Positions 1 through 8,050 are shown, numbered from the stretch's first letter. The stretch: 15,173 nt of DNA from an uncultured Bacilli bacterium (GCA_947588975.1 CANQAF010000028.1:1-15173), one strand, 5' to 3'. Made by a program: numbers and translations. The notes: a model not told the origin generated them from the sequence alone.

Positions 1-2124
<2,124 letters not shown>

Positions 2125-2177
2125 CCTATTATTTTCCAATAATAATTTGATTATAGATTACACATTATCATGTTTTC

Positions 2178-2193
2178 AGAGAATTATTTCTCT
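2178..2193 (+). other. Small hairpin in the 23S-5S spacer
   Basis: The spacer contains a perfect 6-bp stem (AGAGAA / TTCTCT) with a TTAT loop just upstream of the 5S gene. It could be a processing site in the rRNA precursor, but that role is inferred only from its position. Confidence 0.35.
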
Positions 2194-2201
2194 ATATTTA
2201 A

Positions 2202-2305
2202 ATTGGTAACGATAGCAAAGAGGATACACCTGTTCCCATCCCGAACACAGAAGTTAAGCTCTTTAACGGCGAAGATAGTGTAAGCGAAAATAGCAAGTTG
2301 CCAAT
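2202..2305 (+). rRNA. rrf: 5S ribosomal RNA (short form)
   Basis: The conserved 5S core is visible at 2223-2256 (GGATACACCTGTTCCCATCC, then GAACACAGAAGTTAAGC). The ends pair as helix I: ATTGGTAAC at 2202-2210 with GTTGCCAAT at 2297-2305, including one G-U pair. The length between these paired ends is about 104 nt, shorter than the usual 115-120 nt. The shortening lies in the helix IV/V arm (about 2270-2295). Short 5S genes are known in Mollicutes and related Firmicutes. A run of nine T (2305-2313) follows helix I directly. Confidence 0.93.
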
Positions 2306-2328
2306 TTTTTTTTGCCCTAAAATAAGTT

Positions 2329-2354
2329 AGAACTTGAAAGAAAGTTCTTTTTTT
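2329..2354 (+). terminator. Rho-independent terminator after the rRNA operon
   Basis: Arms AGAACTT (2329-2335) and AAGTTCT (2342-2348) form a 7-bp stem with a 6-nt loop, followed by a run of seven T. Together with the T9 run right after 5S helix I, this ends the rRNA transcript. The hairpin loop overlaps the -35 box of the next promoter. Confidence 0.75.
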
Positions 2355-2362
2355 GATATAAT
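2334..2362 (+). promoter_or_regulatory. Promoter of the pilin-like gene
   Basis: TTGAAA (2334-2339) and TATAAT (2357-2362) are separated by 17 nt, a near-consensus sigma-A promoter. The -35 box overlaps the preceding terminator hairpin and the -10 box lies just past its T-run. The transcript would start near 2370 and carry a leader of about 110 nt including the G10 tract. Confidence 0.65.
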
Positions 2363-2383
2363 TGAAATGTCAATAAAATCATA
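2357..2383 (+). repeat. Direct repeat, left copy, flanking the pilin/Rpn block
   Basis: This 27-bp segment matches 5177-5203 with one mismatch (G at 2369, A at 5189). It starts with the TATAAT of the pilin promoter. Weaker similarity continues upstream (TTTTGCCCTAA at 2310-2320 against TTTTGCCTAA at 5150-5159). The two copies bracket the pilin and Rpn genes. Confidence 0.75.
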
Positions 2384-2430
2384 GAATAGTTTGTGATAAG
2401 TATAAAATGTTAAGTATGCTTTTTGCAAAC

Positions 2431-2453
2431 GGGGGGGGGGTAAACCCTCTTTT
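2431..2453 (+). promoter_or_regulatory. G10 homopolymer overlapping an attenuator-like hairpin
   Basis: Ten consecutive G (2431-2440) lie between the promoter and the start codon, 40 bp upstream of the ATG, in otherwise AT-rich DNA. The 3' end of the tract can pair with CCCTC (2445-2449) across a TAAA loop, and a T-run follows. This resembles an intrinsic terminator whose stem length depends on the number of G residues. Homopolymeric G tracts upstream of surface-protein genes are classical slipped-strand phase-variation sites. The function here is inferred. Confidence 0.55.
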
Positions 2454-2479
2454 TTTATTGTCTAAAGGAGTGAAGAAAA

Positions 2480-3967
2480 ATGAAAAAAGGATTTACATTG
2501 ATTGAGTTACTTGCAGTAATCGTAATATTAGGAATTATAGCAGTTATCACAACCCCATTAATTATGGGAGTCATTGAAGATGCAAGAAAGAATTCTGCTA
2601 TCCAATCTGTCAATGGCTTACTAGAAGCAGGAGAACAATATCAAATAGAAGGCATGATGGATGGAACAGGAAAGAAAGAAATAGATTTAACAAGTGATGA
2701 CTTAGAGATTAAGGGAAGTAAACCAGAAAGTGGGACGCTACTTATTGATACAGAAGGGAATATGAGTATTATAGCGAAATATGGAAATTACTGTATCGAA
2801 AAGAAATTCTTAGAAGAAGAACCAACTATAGTCACAAAAGAAGAATGTACAATAGAAGAATCAGAAAAAGAAAATATGACAACTAAGATCTATGGAGTAA
2901 GAAGAAAGATAGAAGAAAGTGCAACAACATGGGAGAGAATAGAAGATTCTATCAATTTAAAAGCAAATGCCATTAAAAGTCAAGAAGATTTAGATCAAGG
3001 TGTACAAAATGATTTTGATGCAATCTATCCATGGGGTGAAATAGAATCATATACATATGATGTGAAGAAAAAAGAAATTACAAGTTGGTATAATAATCCA
3101 AGCAAATTCCAATTTGATGGAAGTAAAGGAGAAGTATTAACTTATATACCAACATTCTATTATAAGAGATATCAAGAGGACGGATATGAATATATTCTAA
3201 TTAGTAATAAAAATCTAGAAGGATATACAAAAAGCGACGCATTTTCAATAGGAAGATATACAATGTCTGGTGATGATAATGCTGTTCATAGTAAGAGTGG
3301 AGTAAAACCATTGACGAATAAAACAATTAAAGATTTTAGAGAATATGCAAGAAAGTTGGGCTCAGAATTCAGTCAATTAGATTATCATTATTTCATTATT
3401 CAACTACTATACTTAGTAGAATATGCAGATTATGATTCACAAGCAAAATTAGGAAAAGGATACACAGACAGTAATAATACAACATTTATTTCTAGCGGAG
3501 AATGTAATGAATTAGGAATGAAATCAGGAACTTTAAATGATGATGGAAAACATTCTATGATTTATAGGGGAATGGAAGATATTTATGGAAATATATGGCA
3601 ATTTGTAGATGGAATTAATATTAAAGATAGAGTAGCATACGTATGTTATGATCCAGATCAATATGAATCAGATAAATTTGATGAATGTTACAAAGAGGTA
3701 GGATATACAAATACAAATGCGGAAGGATATATTACTCAATTAGGTTATGATAAAACTAATCCATTAATTGGGTTACCAATAGCTGTAAGTGGCAACAGTA
3801 GCACATATATTCCAGACTATTATTATCAAACATCTGGCGATAAAATAGCACTTGTCGGCGGTCGTTGGAACGATATTACTCGAGTTGGCTTATGGGGTTG
3901 GGCGGCTAATTTTGCGTCTTCGTACATGTACATCAGCCGCGGTGCTCGACTTCTTAAAACCAGCTAA
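2480..3967 (+). CDS. Prepilin-like surface protein with C-type-lectin/SUMF1-like C-terminus and DGR-type variable region
   Basis: A 495-residue protein, probably displayed on the cell surface at the end of a type IV pilus or pseudopilus-like fibre. Residues 1-31 are a type III (prepilin) signal: MKKG followed by FTLIE, with the conserved Glu at mature position 5 and a hydrophobic helix. A helical stalk with Cys105 and Cys123 follows. From about residue 180 the sequence resembles the C-type-lectin/formylglycine-enzyme-like fold used by DGR target proteins: an IPTFYYKR segment, YRGMEDIYGNIWQFVDG at 362-378, and a final GGRWN...GLWGW...RGARLL block at 460-492. That last block has the hallmark layout of a DGR variable region. 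The start is fixed by AAAGGAGTG at 2464-2472, 7 nt from the ATG. Arginine codons are AGA or AGG up to residue 459 and only CGN after it. No prepilin peptidase, pilus motor, reverse transcriptase or template repeat lies nearby. The pilin signal is certain; the DGR reading is strong inference. Confidence 0.85.
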   Translation: MKKGFTLIELLAVIVILGIIAVITTPLIMGVIEDARKNSAIQSVNGLLEAGEQYQIEGMMDGTGKKEIDLTSDDLEIKGSKPESGTLLIDTEGNMSIIAKYGNYCIEKKFLEEEPTIVTKEECTIEESEKENMTTKIYGVRRKIEESATTWERIEDSINLKANAIKSQEDLDQGVQNDFDAIYPWGEIESYTYDVKKKEITSWYNNPSKFQFDGSKGEVLTYIPTFYYKRYQEDGYEYILISNKNLEGYTKSDAFSIGRYTMSGDDNAVHSKSGVKPLTNKTIKDFREYARKLGSEFSQLDYHYFIIQLLYLVEYADYDSQAKLGKGYTDSNNTTFISSGECNELGMKSGTLNDDGKHSMIYRGMEDIYGNIWQFVDGINIKDRVAYVCYDPDQYESDKFDECYKEVGYTNTNAEGYITQLGYDKTNPLIGLPIAVSGNSSTYIPDYYYQTSGDKIALVGGRWNDITRVGLWGWAANFASSYMYISRGARLLKTS

Positions 3968-3995
3968 AACGGAGGTTTGGGGACGGTCAGCCTCC
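3857..3995 (+). other. Candidate DGR variable region with 3' flank
   Basis: From codon 460 to about 28 bp past the stop the DNA is about 53% GC, against about 28% in the preceding 3721-3780 stretch. The encoded 36 residues follow the DGR variable-region pattern: Gly-Gly-x-Trp-Asn, Gly-Leu-Trp, Ser-Ser, Arg-Gly-Ala-Arg-Leu-Leu. Many candidate variable codons end in T or C (CGT, GAT, ATT, ACT, GTT, GGT, GCT, TTT, TAC, TAC), as expected if AAY codons in a template had their A residues randomised. The constant-looking 3' part (about 3932-3967) would correspond to the initiation-of-homology segment. GGAGGTT (3971-3977) can pair with AGCCTCC (3989-3995) just beyond the stop. Confidence 0.65.
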
Positions 3996-4045
3996 AATTA
4001 CTCTAGAGTATCTTAACAAATTAACAAATATAAAACATTGATTGG

Positions 4046-4070
4046 AACAGAAGTTTTACTTCTGTTTTTT
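4046..4070 (+). terminator. Terminator downstream of the pilin gene
   Basis: AACAGAAGT (4046-4054) pairs with ACTTCTGTT (4058-4066) over a TTT loop, followed by a T-run to 4070. This is a typical intrinsic terminator and separates the pilin from the Rpn gene. Confidence 0.8.
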
Positions 4071-4203
4071 AATGGATATATAAATATGAAATATTTAAAA
4101 ATTTTTTAAAAACGATCAATTTTAAATATTGGTAAGAATGAATGGATAGAAAAATAATATTTGTATAAAAGAAATGAAAAAATAGATTCAAAAGGTATTA
4201 GAA

Positions 4204-4231
4204 ATAAAGTAAAATATCCATTTTACTTTAT
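4204..4231 (+). promoter_or_regulatory. Upstream hairpin in the Rpn gene leader
   Basis: A perfect 12-bp inverted repeat (arms 4204-4215 and 4220-4231) encloses a 4-nt ATCC loop. It is almost all A-T and is followed directly by the second hairpin. It could block read-through or fold in the mRNA leader. Its role is not known. Confidence 0.5.
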
Positions 4232-4236
4232 GATTA

Positions 4237-4265
4237 TCCTTTGATATAGTGTCGATATCAAAGGA
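4237..4265 (+). promoter_or_regulatory. Hairpin that buries the ribosome binding site of the Rpn gene
   Basis: An 11-bp perfect inverted repeat (4237-4247 with 4255-4265, 7-nt loop AGTGTCG) contains the Shine-Dalgarno bases AAAGGA in its 3' arm. If transcribed, it would hide the ribosome binding site. Comparable leaders limit transposase synthesis in several insertion sequences. Confidence 0.6.
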
Positions 4266-4275
4266 GATGATAGTT

Positions 4276-5148
4276 GTGCAAACAACAGAATTAAAAGAAG
4301 TAAATATGTTAAATGATGCTTTATTTAAGGCTTTATTTAGAAGCGTTGAAGCAAGAGAAATGGTAGTAGATTTTCTATCCGAATTAATAGGAATAAAAAA
4401 AGAAGTATTAAAACAAGCAGATTATCAAGGAGGAGAAATACCCAAAAAGATAATGACAGAAAGAAATAAAACAGCGGATATGATTATTAAAATAGAAGAT
4501 AGTAATCGAATTATATTAGAAATGAATCAGTATTTATCACAAAAAATGTATGAAAGAAATACAAGTTATGCATTTTCGGTAGCATCAGAAACGATAATAA
4601 GTGGGAGTAAGAAATATCCCAAAGTAATATTAGTTAATTTTGATAATTTTAATTATTATAAAACAGAAAGAGGAATACTAAATTTCAAATTAAGAGATGA
4701 AGAAGGACATATAGAGACAGAACAATACCAATCAATTCATTTAATCCTTGAAAATATCATAGACAAGAAGTATAATAAAAGTGATGAAATTAAAAAGATG
4801 GTAAAACTACTAAGATGTAAGACGGTAGAAGAGATGGAAAAGAAGTTTAAAGGAGATGATATCTATATGGCAGCGATAAGAAAAGTATCAGAATTATCAA
4901 TGGATCCAAACTTTGTAGGATATTATGATATAGAAGAAGCACATAGACAACAGTTAGAAGATATGGAAAAAACAGGATACAATAAGGGGATAGAAGAAGG
5001 AATGGAAAGAGGGATAGAAAAAGGAAAGATAGAGAATCAAAAAGAAGTGGCAAAAGCAATGTATCAAAAAAAGATACCACTAGATGTCATTTCCGAATGT
5101 ACAGGTCTTTCTATCGAAGAAGTTCAAAGTTTGTTGAATGTAAAATAG
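4276..5148 (+). CDS. Rpn-like / PD-(D/E)XK nuclease transposase-family protein
   Basis: A 291-residue protein of the Rpn/PD-(D/E)XK nuclease transposase family. These are putative DNA endonucleases implicated in recombination and horizontal transfer; some members also act in toxin- or defence-like roles. The N-terminal part has the family pattern LNDALFKALF (12-21), then an acidic residue (Asp68) and an ILEMN motif (Glu82, Asn84) as the likely nuclease core. The C-terminus is a charged EEGMERGIEKGK-type coiled segment ending in a short helical tail with an LSIEEVQSLL motif, typical of the family. I chose the GTG at 4276 because AAAGGAG (4260-4266) lies 9 nt upstream; an upstream GTG at 4249 would lie inside the hairpin loop. 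No terminal inverted repeats or target duplications of a classical insertion sequence are seen, but near-identical 27-bp direct repeats flank this gene and the pilin gene together. Confidence 0.82.
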   Translation: MQTTELKEVNMLNDALFKALFRSVEAREMVVDFLSELIGIKKEVLKQADYQGGEIPKKIMTERNKTADMIIKIEDSNRIILEMNQYLSQKMYERNTSYAFSVASETIISGSKKYPKVILVNFDNFNYYKTERGILNFKLRDEEGHIETEQYQSIHLILENIIDKKYNKSDEIKKMVKLLRCKTVEEMEKKFKGDDIYMAAIRKVSELSMDPNFVGYYDIEEAHRQQLEDMEKTGYNKGIEEGMERGIEKGKIENQKEVAKAMYQKKIPLDVISECTGLSIEEVQSLLNVK

Positions 5149-5176
5149 TTTTGCCTAAGTTTCGTGCTTTTTTATT

Positions 5177-5203
5177 TATAATTGAAATATCAATAAAATC
5201 ATA
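5177..5203 (+). repeat. Direct repeat, right copy
   Basis: The second copy of the 27-bp repeat at 2357-2383, with one mismatch. It keeps TATAAT (5177-5182), but I see no -35 box in front of it. It lies between the Rpn gene and the tsaE promoter, so the pair marks both edges of the accessory block. Confidence 0.75.
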
Positions 5204-5233
5204 AAGAATGTTTTATATTTTTATAGTATATAT

Positions 5234-5262
5234 TGTGTTCTTTTCTTTTTTTTTGCTATAAT
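5234..5262 (+). promoter_or_regulatory. Promoter of the tsaE-tsaB-rimI-tsaD operon
   Basis: TTGTGT (5234-5239) and TATAAT (5257-5262) are 17 nt apart. Transcription would begin around 5269, almost at the ribosome binding site AGGTGA (5269-5274), so the leader would be very short. Confidence 0.6.
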
Positions 5263-5280
5263 AACATTAGGTGATAATAA

Positions 5281-5730
5281 ATGGAATTTAAAGTTACAAC
5301 CCATAATGAGAAAGAAACAATTGAAATTGCACAAAATTTTGAATCAGAAAAATTTCCAAATATGATTATTTGCTTGGATGGAGAACTAGGCAGTGGCAAA
5401 ACTGTATTTACAAAAGGGATTGCTAATGCTTTAGGTATTCAAGAAACAATTACCTCTCCAACATTCACGATTATTAAAGAATATGATGGAGAATTACCTT
5501 TATATCACATGGACGTGTATCGTTTAGATGGTAATACTGAAGGCGTTGGAATTGAAGAATATTTTACCAAAGGTGGTGTAGTAGTCATCGAATGGTCAGA
5601 TACGATTAAAGATATTTTACCAGAAGAGAGATTACATATTAAATTTAAAGTAGTTGATGAAAATAAGAGAATTCTAATACTAACGCCTTATGGAAAAAAA
5701 TATGAAGAGTTATGTGAGGCGGTATTATGA
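5281..5730 (+). CDS. tsaE: tRNA threonylcarbamoyladenosine biosynthesis ATPase TsaE
   Basis: A 149-residue P-loop ATPase, the normal size for the family. TsaE works with TsaB and TsaD in the cytoplasm to transfer threonylcarbamoyl from its AMP adduct to A37 of ANN-decoding tRNAs, and its ATP hydrolysis resets the complex. The sequence shows the Walker A GELGSGKT (34-41), the SPTFTIIKEY segment (59-68), the HMDVYRL motif (76-82) and IEW (103-105). A ribosome binding site AGGTGA lies 6 nt before the ATG. The stop overlaps the tsaB start (ATGA at 5727-5730), which suggests translational coupling. It is the first gene of a four-gene t6A operon in the usual Firmicutes order. Confidence 0.96.
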   Translation: MEFKVTTHNEKETIEIAQNFESEKFPNMIICLDGELGSGKTVFTKGIANALGIQETITSPTFTIIKEYDGELPLYHMDVYRLDGNTEGVGIEEYFTKGGVVVIEWSDTIKDILPEERLHIKFKVVDENKRILILTPYGKKYEELCEAVL

Positions 5731-6347
5731 TTTCTCTTTTTTTAGACTCTTCTTCACATCAAATTATTGTAGGAATTTATCGTGATTTAGAGCCATTATA
5801 TATTAATATTGAAAAGAATGACAATCAGTTATCGGAAAGATTGTTACCTATGATACGTGCTGCTTTTGATTCTGTTTCTATGAAAATAAATCAAATAGAC
5901 CGTATTTATATTGTTAATGGGCCTGGATCTTTTACAGGTGTACGTATTGGCGTTACGATTGCTAAAACGATGGCTTGGGCATTGAAAAAAGACATAGTTC
6001 CTATTTCTGAATTAGAATTAATTGCATCAACGCATACCGATACAACAAAAAATATTGCTTTAATTGATGCAAGACGTAATTATGTGTATGCTGGTATCTA
6101 TGATAATAAGCTAAATGTAATTCGAAAAGATAGTTATATGCTATTAGATGAATTATTGGCGGAAAAGGATGCTACTTTCATCAGTATGGATACATTTGCT
6201 TTTGAAACGAAATATCCTGATTATGATATTCCAAAATTAATTGAAAAACATCAAAACGATGTACCTTTAAATCCACATGAAGTAAAACCAAATTATTTAA
6301 AACGAACTGAAGCAGAGGAAAATTATGATTCGGGAAGCGACAAATAG
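5727..6347 (+). CDS. tsaB: tRNA threonylcarbamoyladenosine biosynthesis protein TsaB
   Basis: A 206-residue ASKHA-fold protein, the non-catalytic paralogue of TsaD that scaffolds the TsaB-TsaD-TsaE complex. It has an N-terminal phosphate-1-like segment (LFLDSSS, 4-10) and the diagnostic GPGSFTGVRIG motif (65-75). The C-terminal part is shorter than in the E. coli protein, which is common in Firmicutes. It starts within the tsaE stop codon, and its last 23 bp overlap the start of the acetyltransferase gene, so the operon is tightly packed. Confidence 0.95.
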   Translation: MISLFLDSSSHQIIVGIYRDLEPLYINIEKNDNQLSERLLPMIRAAFDSVSMKINQIDRIYIVNGPGSFTGVRIGVTIAKTMAWALKKDIVPISELELIASTHTDTTKNIALIDARRNYVYAGIYDNKLNVIRKDSYMLLDELLAEKDATFISMDTFAFETKYPDYDIPKLIEKHQNDVPLNPHEVKPNYLKRTEAEENYDSGSDK

Positions 6348-6729
6348 TGAAATATTAGAATTGCGTAAAATTTTATCGAAACAATTTGGACAAGTAATTC
6401 AAAATGATCCTTTTATTCATTATCTTGTATATGAGGATAAAAAAATAGAAGGCATTTTATCCTATAGTTTCATTTATGATCGACTGGAACTGAATTATAT
6501 ATGGGTAAATCCTTTATTTAGAAGACAAGGAATTGGAACAAAGCTTATGAATCGTATGCATCAAATTGGCAATGAAAATCATGTATTAAATATCTCATTA
6601 GAAGTGGCTTGCAATAATGATGCAGCAATCCGATTATATGAACAATTTGGATATGAAAAAAAAGCAATTCGTGAGAATTATTATTGCGGAATTGATGGAT
6701 TTTTGATGGTGAAAGAGATGATAAAATGA
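6325..6729 (+). CDS. rimI: GNAT-family N-acetyltransferase, RimI-like
   Basis: A 134-residue GNAT acetyltransferase. RimI acetylates the N-terminus of ribosomal protein S18 and is commonly encoded between tsaB and tsaD. The acetyl-CoA-binding motif A is RRQGIGTKLM (66-75), and the motif B region is NDAAIRLYEQFGYEKKAIRENYY (98-120). The start overlaps tsaB by 23 bp and is preceded by an AGAGGA ribosome binding site inside tsaB. The last codons overlap the tsaD start (ATGA at 6726-6729). The name rests on gene order as well as sequence; the true substrate is not shown. Confidence 0.85.
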   Translation: MIREATNSEILELRKILSKQFGQVIQNDPFIHYLVYEDKKIEGILSYSFIYDRLELNYIWVNPLFRRQGIGTKLMNRMHQIGNENHVLNISLEVACNNDAAIRLYEQFGYEKKAIRENYYCGIDGFLMVKEMIK

Positions 6730-7730
6730 AAGATACATATATATTTGCAATTGAATCTAGTTGTGACGAAACAAGCGCCTCTATTATTAAAAACGGTTGT
6801 GTAGAAATTGCAACAGTTGTATTGTCACAAATGGATATTCATGCAAAATATGGTGGTGTTGTTCCTGAAATAGCGAGTCGTCATCATATTGAAAATGTAA
6901 CAATGGTGTTAGAAGAAGTTTTAGAACAAGCAAATATGACAATGGACGAGATAGATGCAATTGCAGTAACGTATGGGCCTGGACTTATTGGATCACTTTT
7001 GATAGGTGTACAAGCTGCAAAAACATTAGCATATATCTATAATAAACCACTGGTGCCTGTTCATCATATTGCAGGTCATATTTATGCAAATAACTTAGTA
7101 AAGCCAATGGAATTTCCACTCATCGCACTTGTCATCAGTGGTGGGCATACAGAATTAATTTATATGAAGGAAGATTATTCTTTTGAAAAAATTGGTGGTA
7201 CTTTAGATGATGCAGTTGGAGAAGCATATGATAAGGTAGCACGTGTGTTAGGGCTTTCTTATCCAGGTGGGCCTAAAATTGATGCATTAGCATTTGAAGG
7301 AAAAGATACCTATCCATTACCACTTCCGCTGAATGATGATAGTTTTGATTTTAGCTTTAGTGGAATTAAAAGCGCAGTCATCAATTTGGTACATAATGAA
7401 ACGCAACGCGGGAATACAATTCGTACAGCTGATTTGGCAACTTCTTTTCAGGCGAGAGTCATTGAAATTTTGACGAAAAAAACAATGCATGCATTAGAAA
7501 AATATCATGTAAAACATTTAATTATTGCTGGAGGAGTGTCTGCAAGTAAAGGCATCCGTAATCGTTTTCAAGAATTATGCACAGAACAAAATATTGAACT
7601 TACTATACCACAAATGAAATATTGCACAGATAATGCTGCTATGATTGGCGTTGCTGGATACTATGCATATAAATTAGGTAGAAGGGCAGATTTAGATTTA
7701 AATGCAAAAGCTACTGATAGCCTAAAATAA
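6726..7730 (+). CDS. tsaD: tRNA N6-adenosine threonylcarbamoyltransferase TsaD
   Basis: A 334-residue catalytic subunit of t6A synthesis (Kae1/Qri7/TsaD family), which transfers the threonylcarbamoyl group to A37 of tRNA. It is full length. Visible motifs are AIESSCDETSAS (8-19), the metal-binding HHIAGH (113-118), VISGGHTEL (136-144), the GEAYDKVARVLGL region (165-177), and the C-terminal metal ligand Asp302 in YCTDNAAMIG. The gene is translationally coupled to the preceding acetyltransferase gene and is the last gene of the operon, ending directly at a terminator shared with the convergent Xre gene. Confidence 0.97.
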   Translation: MKDTYIFAIESSCDETSASIIKNGCVEIATVVLSQMDIHAKYGGVVPEIASRHHIENVTMVLEEVLEQANMTMDEIDAIAVTYGPGLIGSLLIGVQAAKTLAYIYNKPLVPVHHIAGHIYANNLVKPMEFPLIALVISGGHTELIYMKEDYSFEKIGGTLDDAVGEAYDKVARVLGLSYPGGPKIDALAFEGKDTYPLPLPLNDDSFDFSFSGIKSAVINLVHNETQRGNTIRTADLATSFQARVIEILTKKTMHALEKYHVKHLIIAGGVSASKGIRNRFQELCTEQNIELTIPQMKYCTDNAAMIGVAGYYAYKLGRRADLDLNAKATDSLK

Positions 7731-7753
7731 AAATCCTTTTTTAGGATTTTTTT
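7729..7753. terminator. Bidirectional terminator between tsaD and the Xre gene
   Basis: AAAAATCCT (7729-7737) pairs with AGGATTTTT (7743-7751) over a T5 loop, with A and T runs outside the stem. It can end transcripts from both strands. The stop codon of the minus-strand gene (7752-7754) touches it. Confidence 0.8.
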
Positions 7754-7973
7754 AATCTGGCATATCTAAAAATAACATATATAAGGGGATTTCTAATGCA
7801 TCTGCAATTTTCTTACATTGATCAATGGTAGCGCTGTGTTCTCCACGTTCAATCCTTCCAAAATAGGCCCTACTAATATTGCATTTTGCTGCAAAAACTT
7901 CTTGTGTCCAATTTCTTCCTTCTCTATATTTTCTAATGATATTACCCAAATAATAATTTACATTCCATTGCAT
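7752..7973 (-). CDS. Small Xre/Cro-type helix-turn-helix regulator
   Basis: A 73-residue protein that is almost entirely one HTH_3 domain: LGNIIRKYREGRNWTQEVFAAKCNISRAYFGRIERGEHSATIDQCKKIADALEIPLYMLF. Residues of the turn (QEVFAAKCNISRAYFGRIERG) match the Cro/C1 family. AAAGGTGA lies upstream of the ATG. Its promoter has an extended -10 (TGGTATAAT, -10 at 7994-7999 on the minus strand) and a perfect palindrome over the -35 region, consistent with autoregulation. It is transcribed divergently from the AIPR-like gene and probably controls both. Such small Xre proteins are frequent controllers of defence and toxin genes. Confidence 0.88.
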   Translation of the reverse strand: MQWNVNYYLGNIIRKYREGRNWTQEVFAAKCNISRAYFGRIERGEHSATIDQCKKIADALEIPLYMLFLDMPD

Positions 7974-7993
7974 TTTTTTGTCACCTTTTTCAT

Positions 7994-8024
7994 ATTATAC
8001 CATAAAAACGTCATATATGACGTT
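7994..8024 (-). promoter_or_regulatory. Xre gene promoter with palindromic operator
   Basis: On the minus strand an extended -10 TGGTATAAT (TATAAT at 7994-7999) is preceded by a perfect 18-bp palindrome, AACGTCATATATGACGTT (8007-8024), which covers the -35 position. It is a likely binding site for the adjacent HTH protein. Confidence 0.65.
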
Positions 8025-8050
8025 GAAACTTTCAATTTTTGGGATATAAT
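8023..8050 (+). promoter_or_regulatory. AIPR gene promoter with second palindrome
   Basis: TTGAAA (8023-8028) and TATAAT (8045-8050) are 16 nt apart. The -35 box is half of a perfect inverted repeat, TTGAAACTTTCAA (8023-8035), which abuts the 18-bp palindrome at 8007-8024. A regulator bound at either site would block this promoter. Confidence 0.65.

Larger units (their letters stand above)
3968..4275. other. Intergenic region between the pilin and Rpn genes
   Basis: About 300 bp without a supported gene. It holds the GC-rich tail of the variable region, an 8-bp palindrome CTCTAGAG (4001-4008), short tandem TTAACAAA repeats (4013-4027), a terminator (4046-4070), a strongly AT-rich stretch with no clear promoter, and two consecutive hairpins (4204-4231 and 4237-4265) just before the Rpn gene. 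Confidence 0.7.

Noticed and set aside
2431..2440. G10 tract as a pure assembly error
   Set aside because: Tract length may be miscounted, but a G-run with a paired CCCTC and T-run upstream of a surface gene is unlikely to be only noise. I kept it as a finding.
4847..5080. Minus-strand open frame within the Rpn gene
   Set aside because: It is a low-complexity, Leu/Ser/Phe-rich shadow of a Lys/Glu-rich coding sequence, with no supporting signals.
4276..5148. Complete insertion sequence around the Rpn-like gene
   Set aside because: No terminal inverted repeats or short target duplications were seen directly around the gene; only the wider direct repeats enclosing the pilin gene as well.
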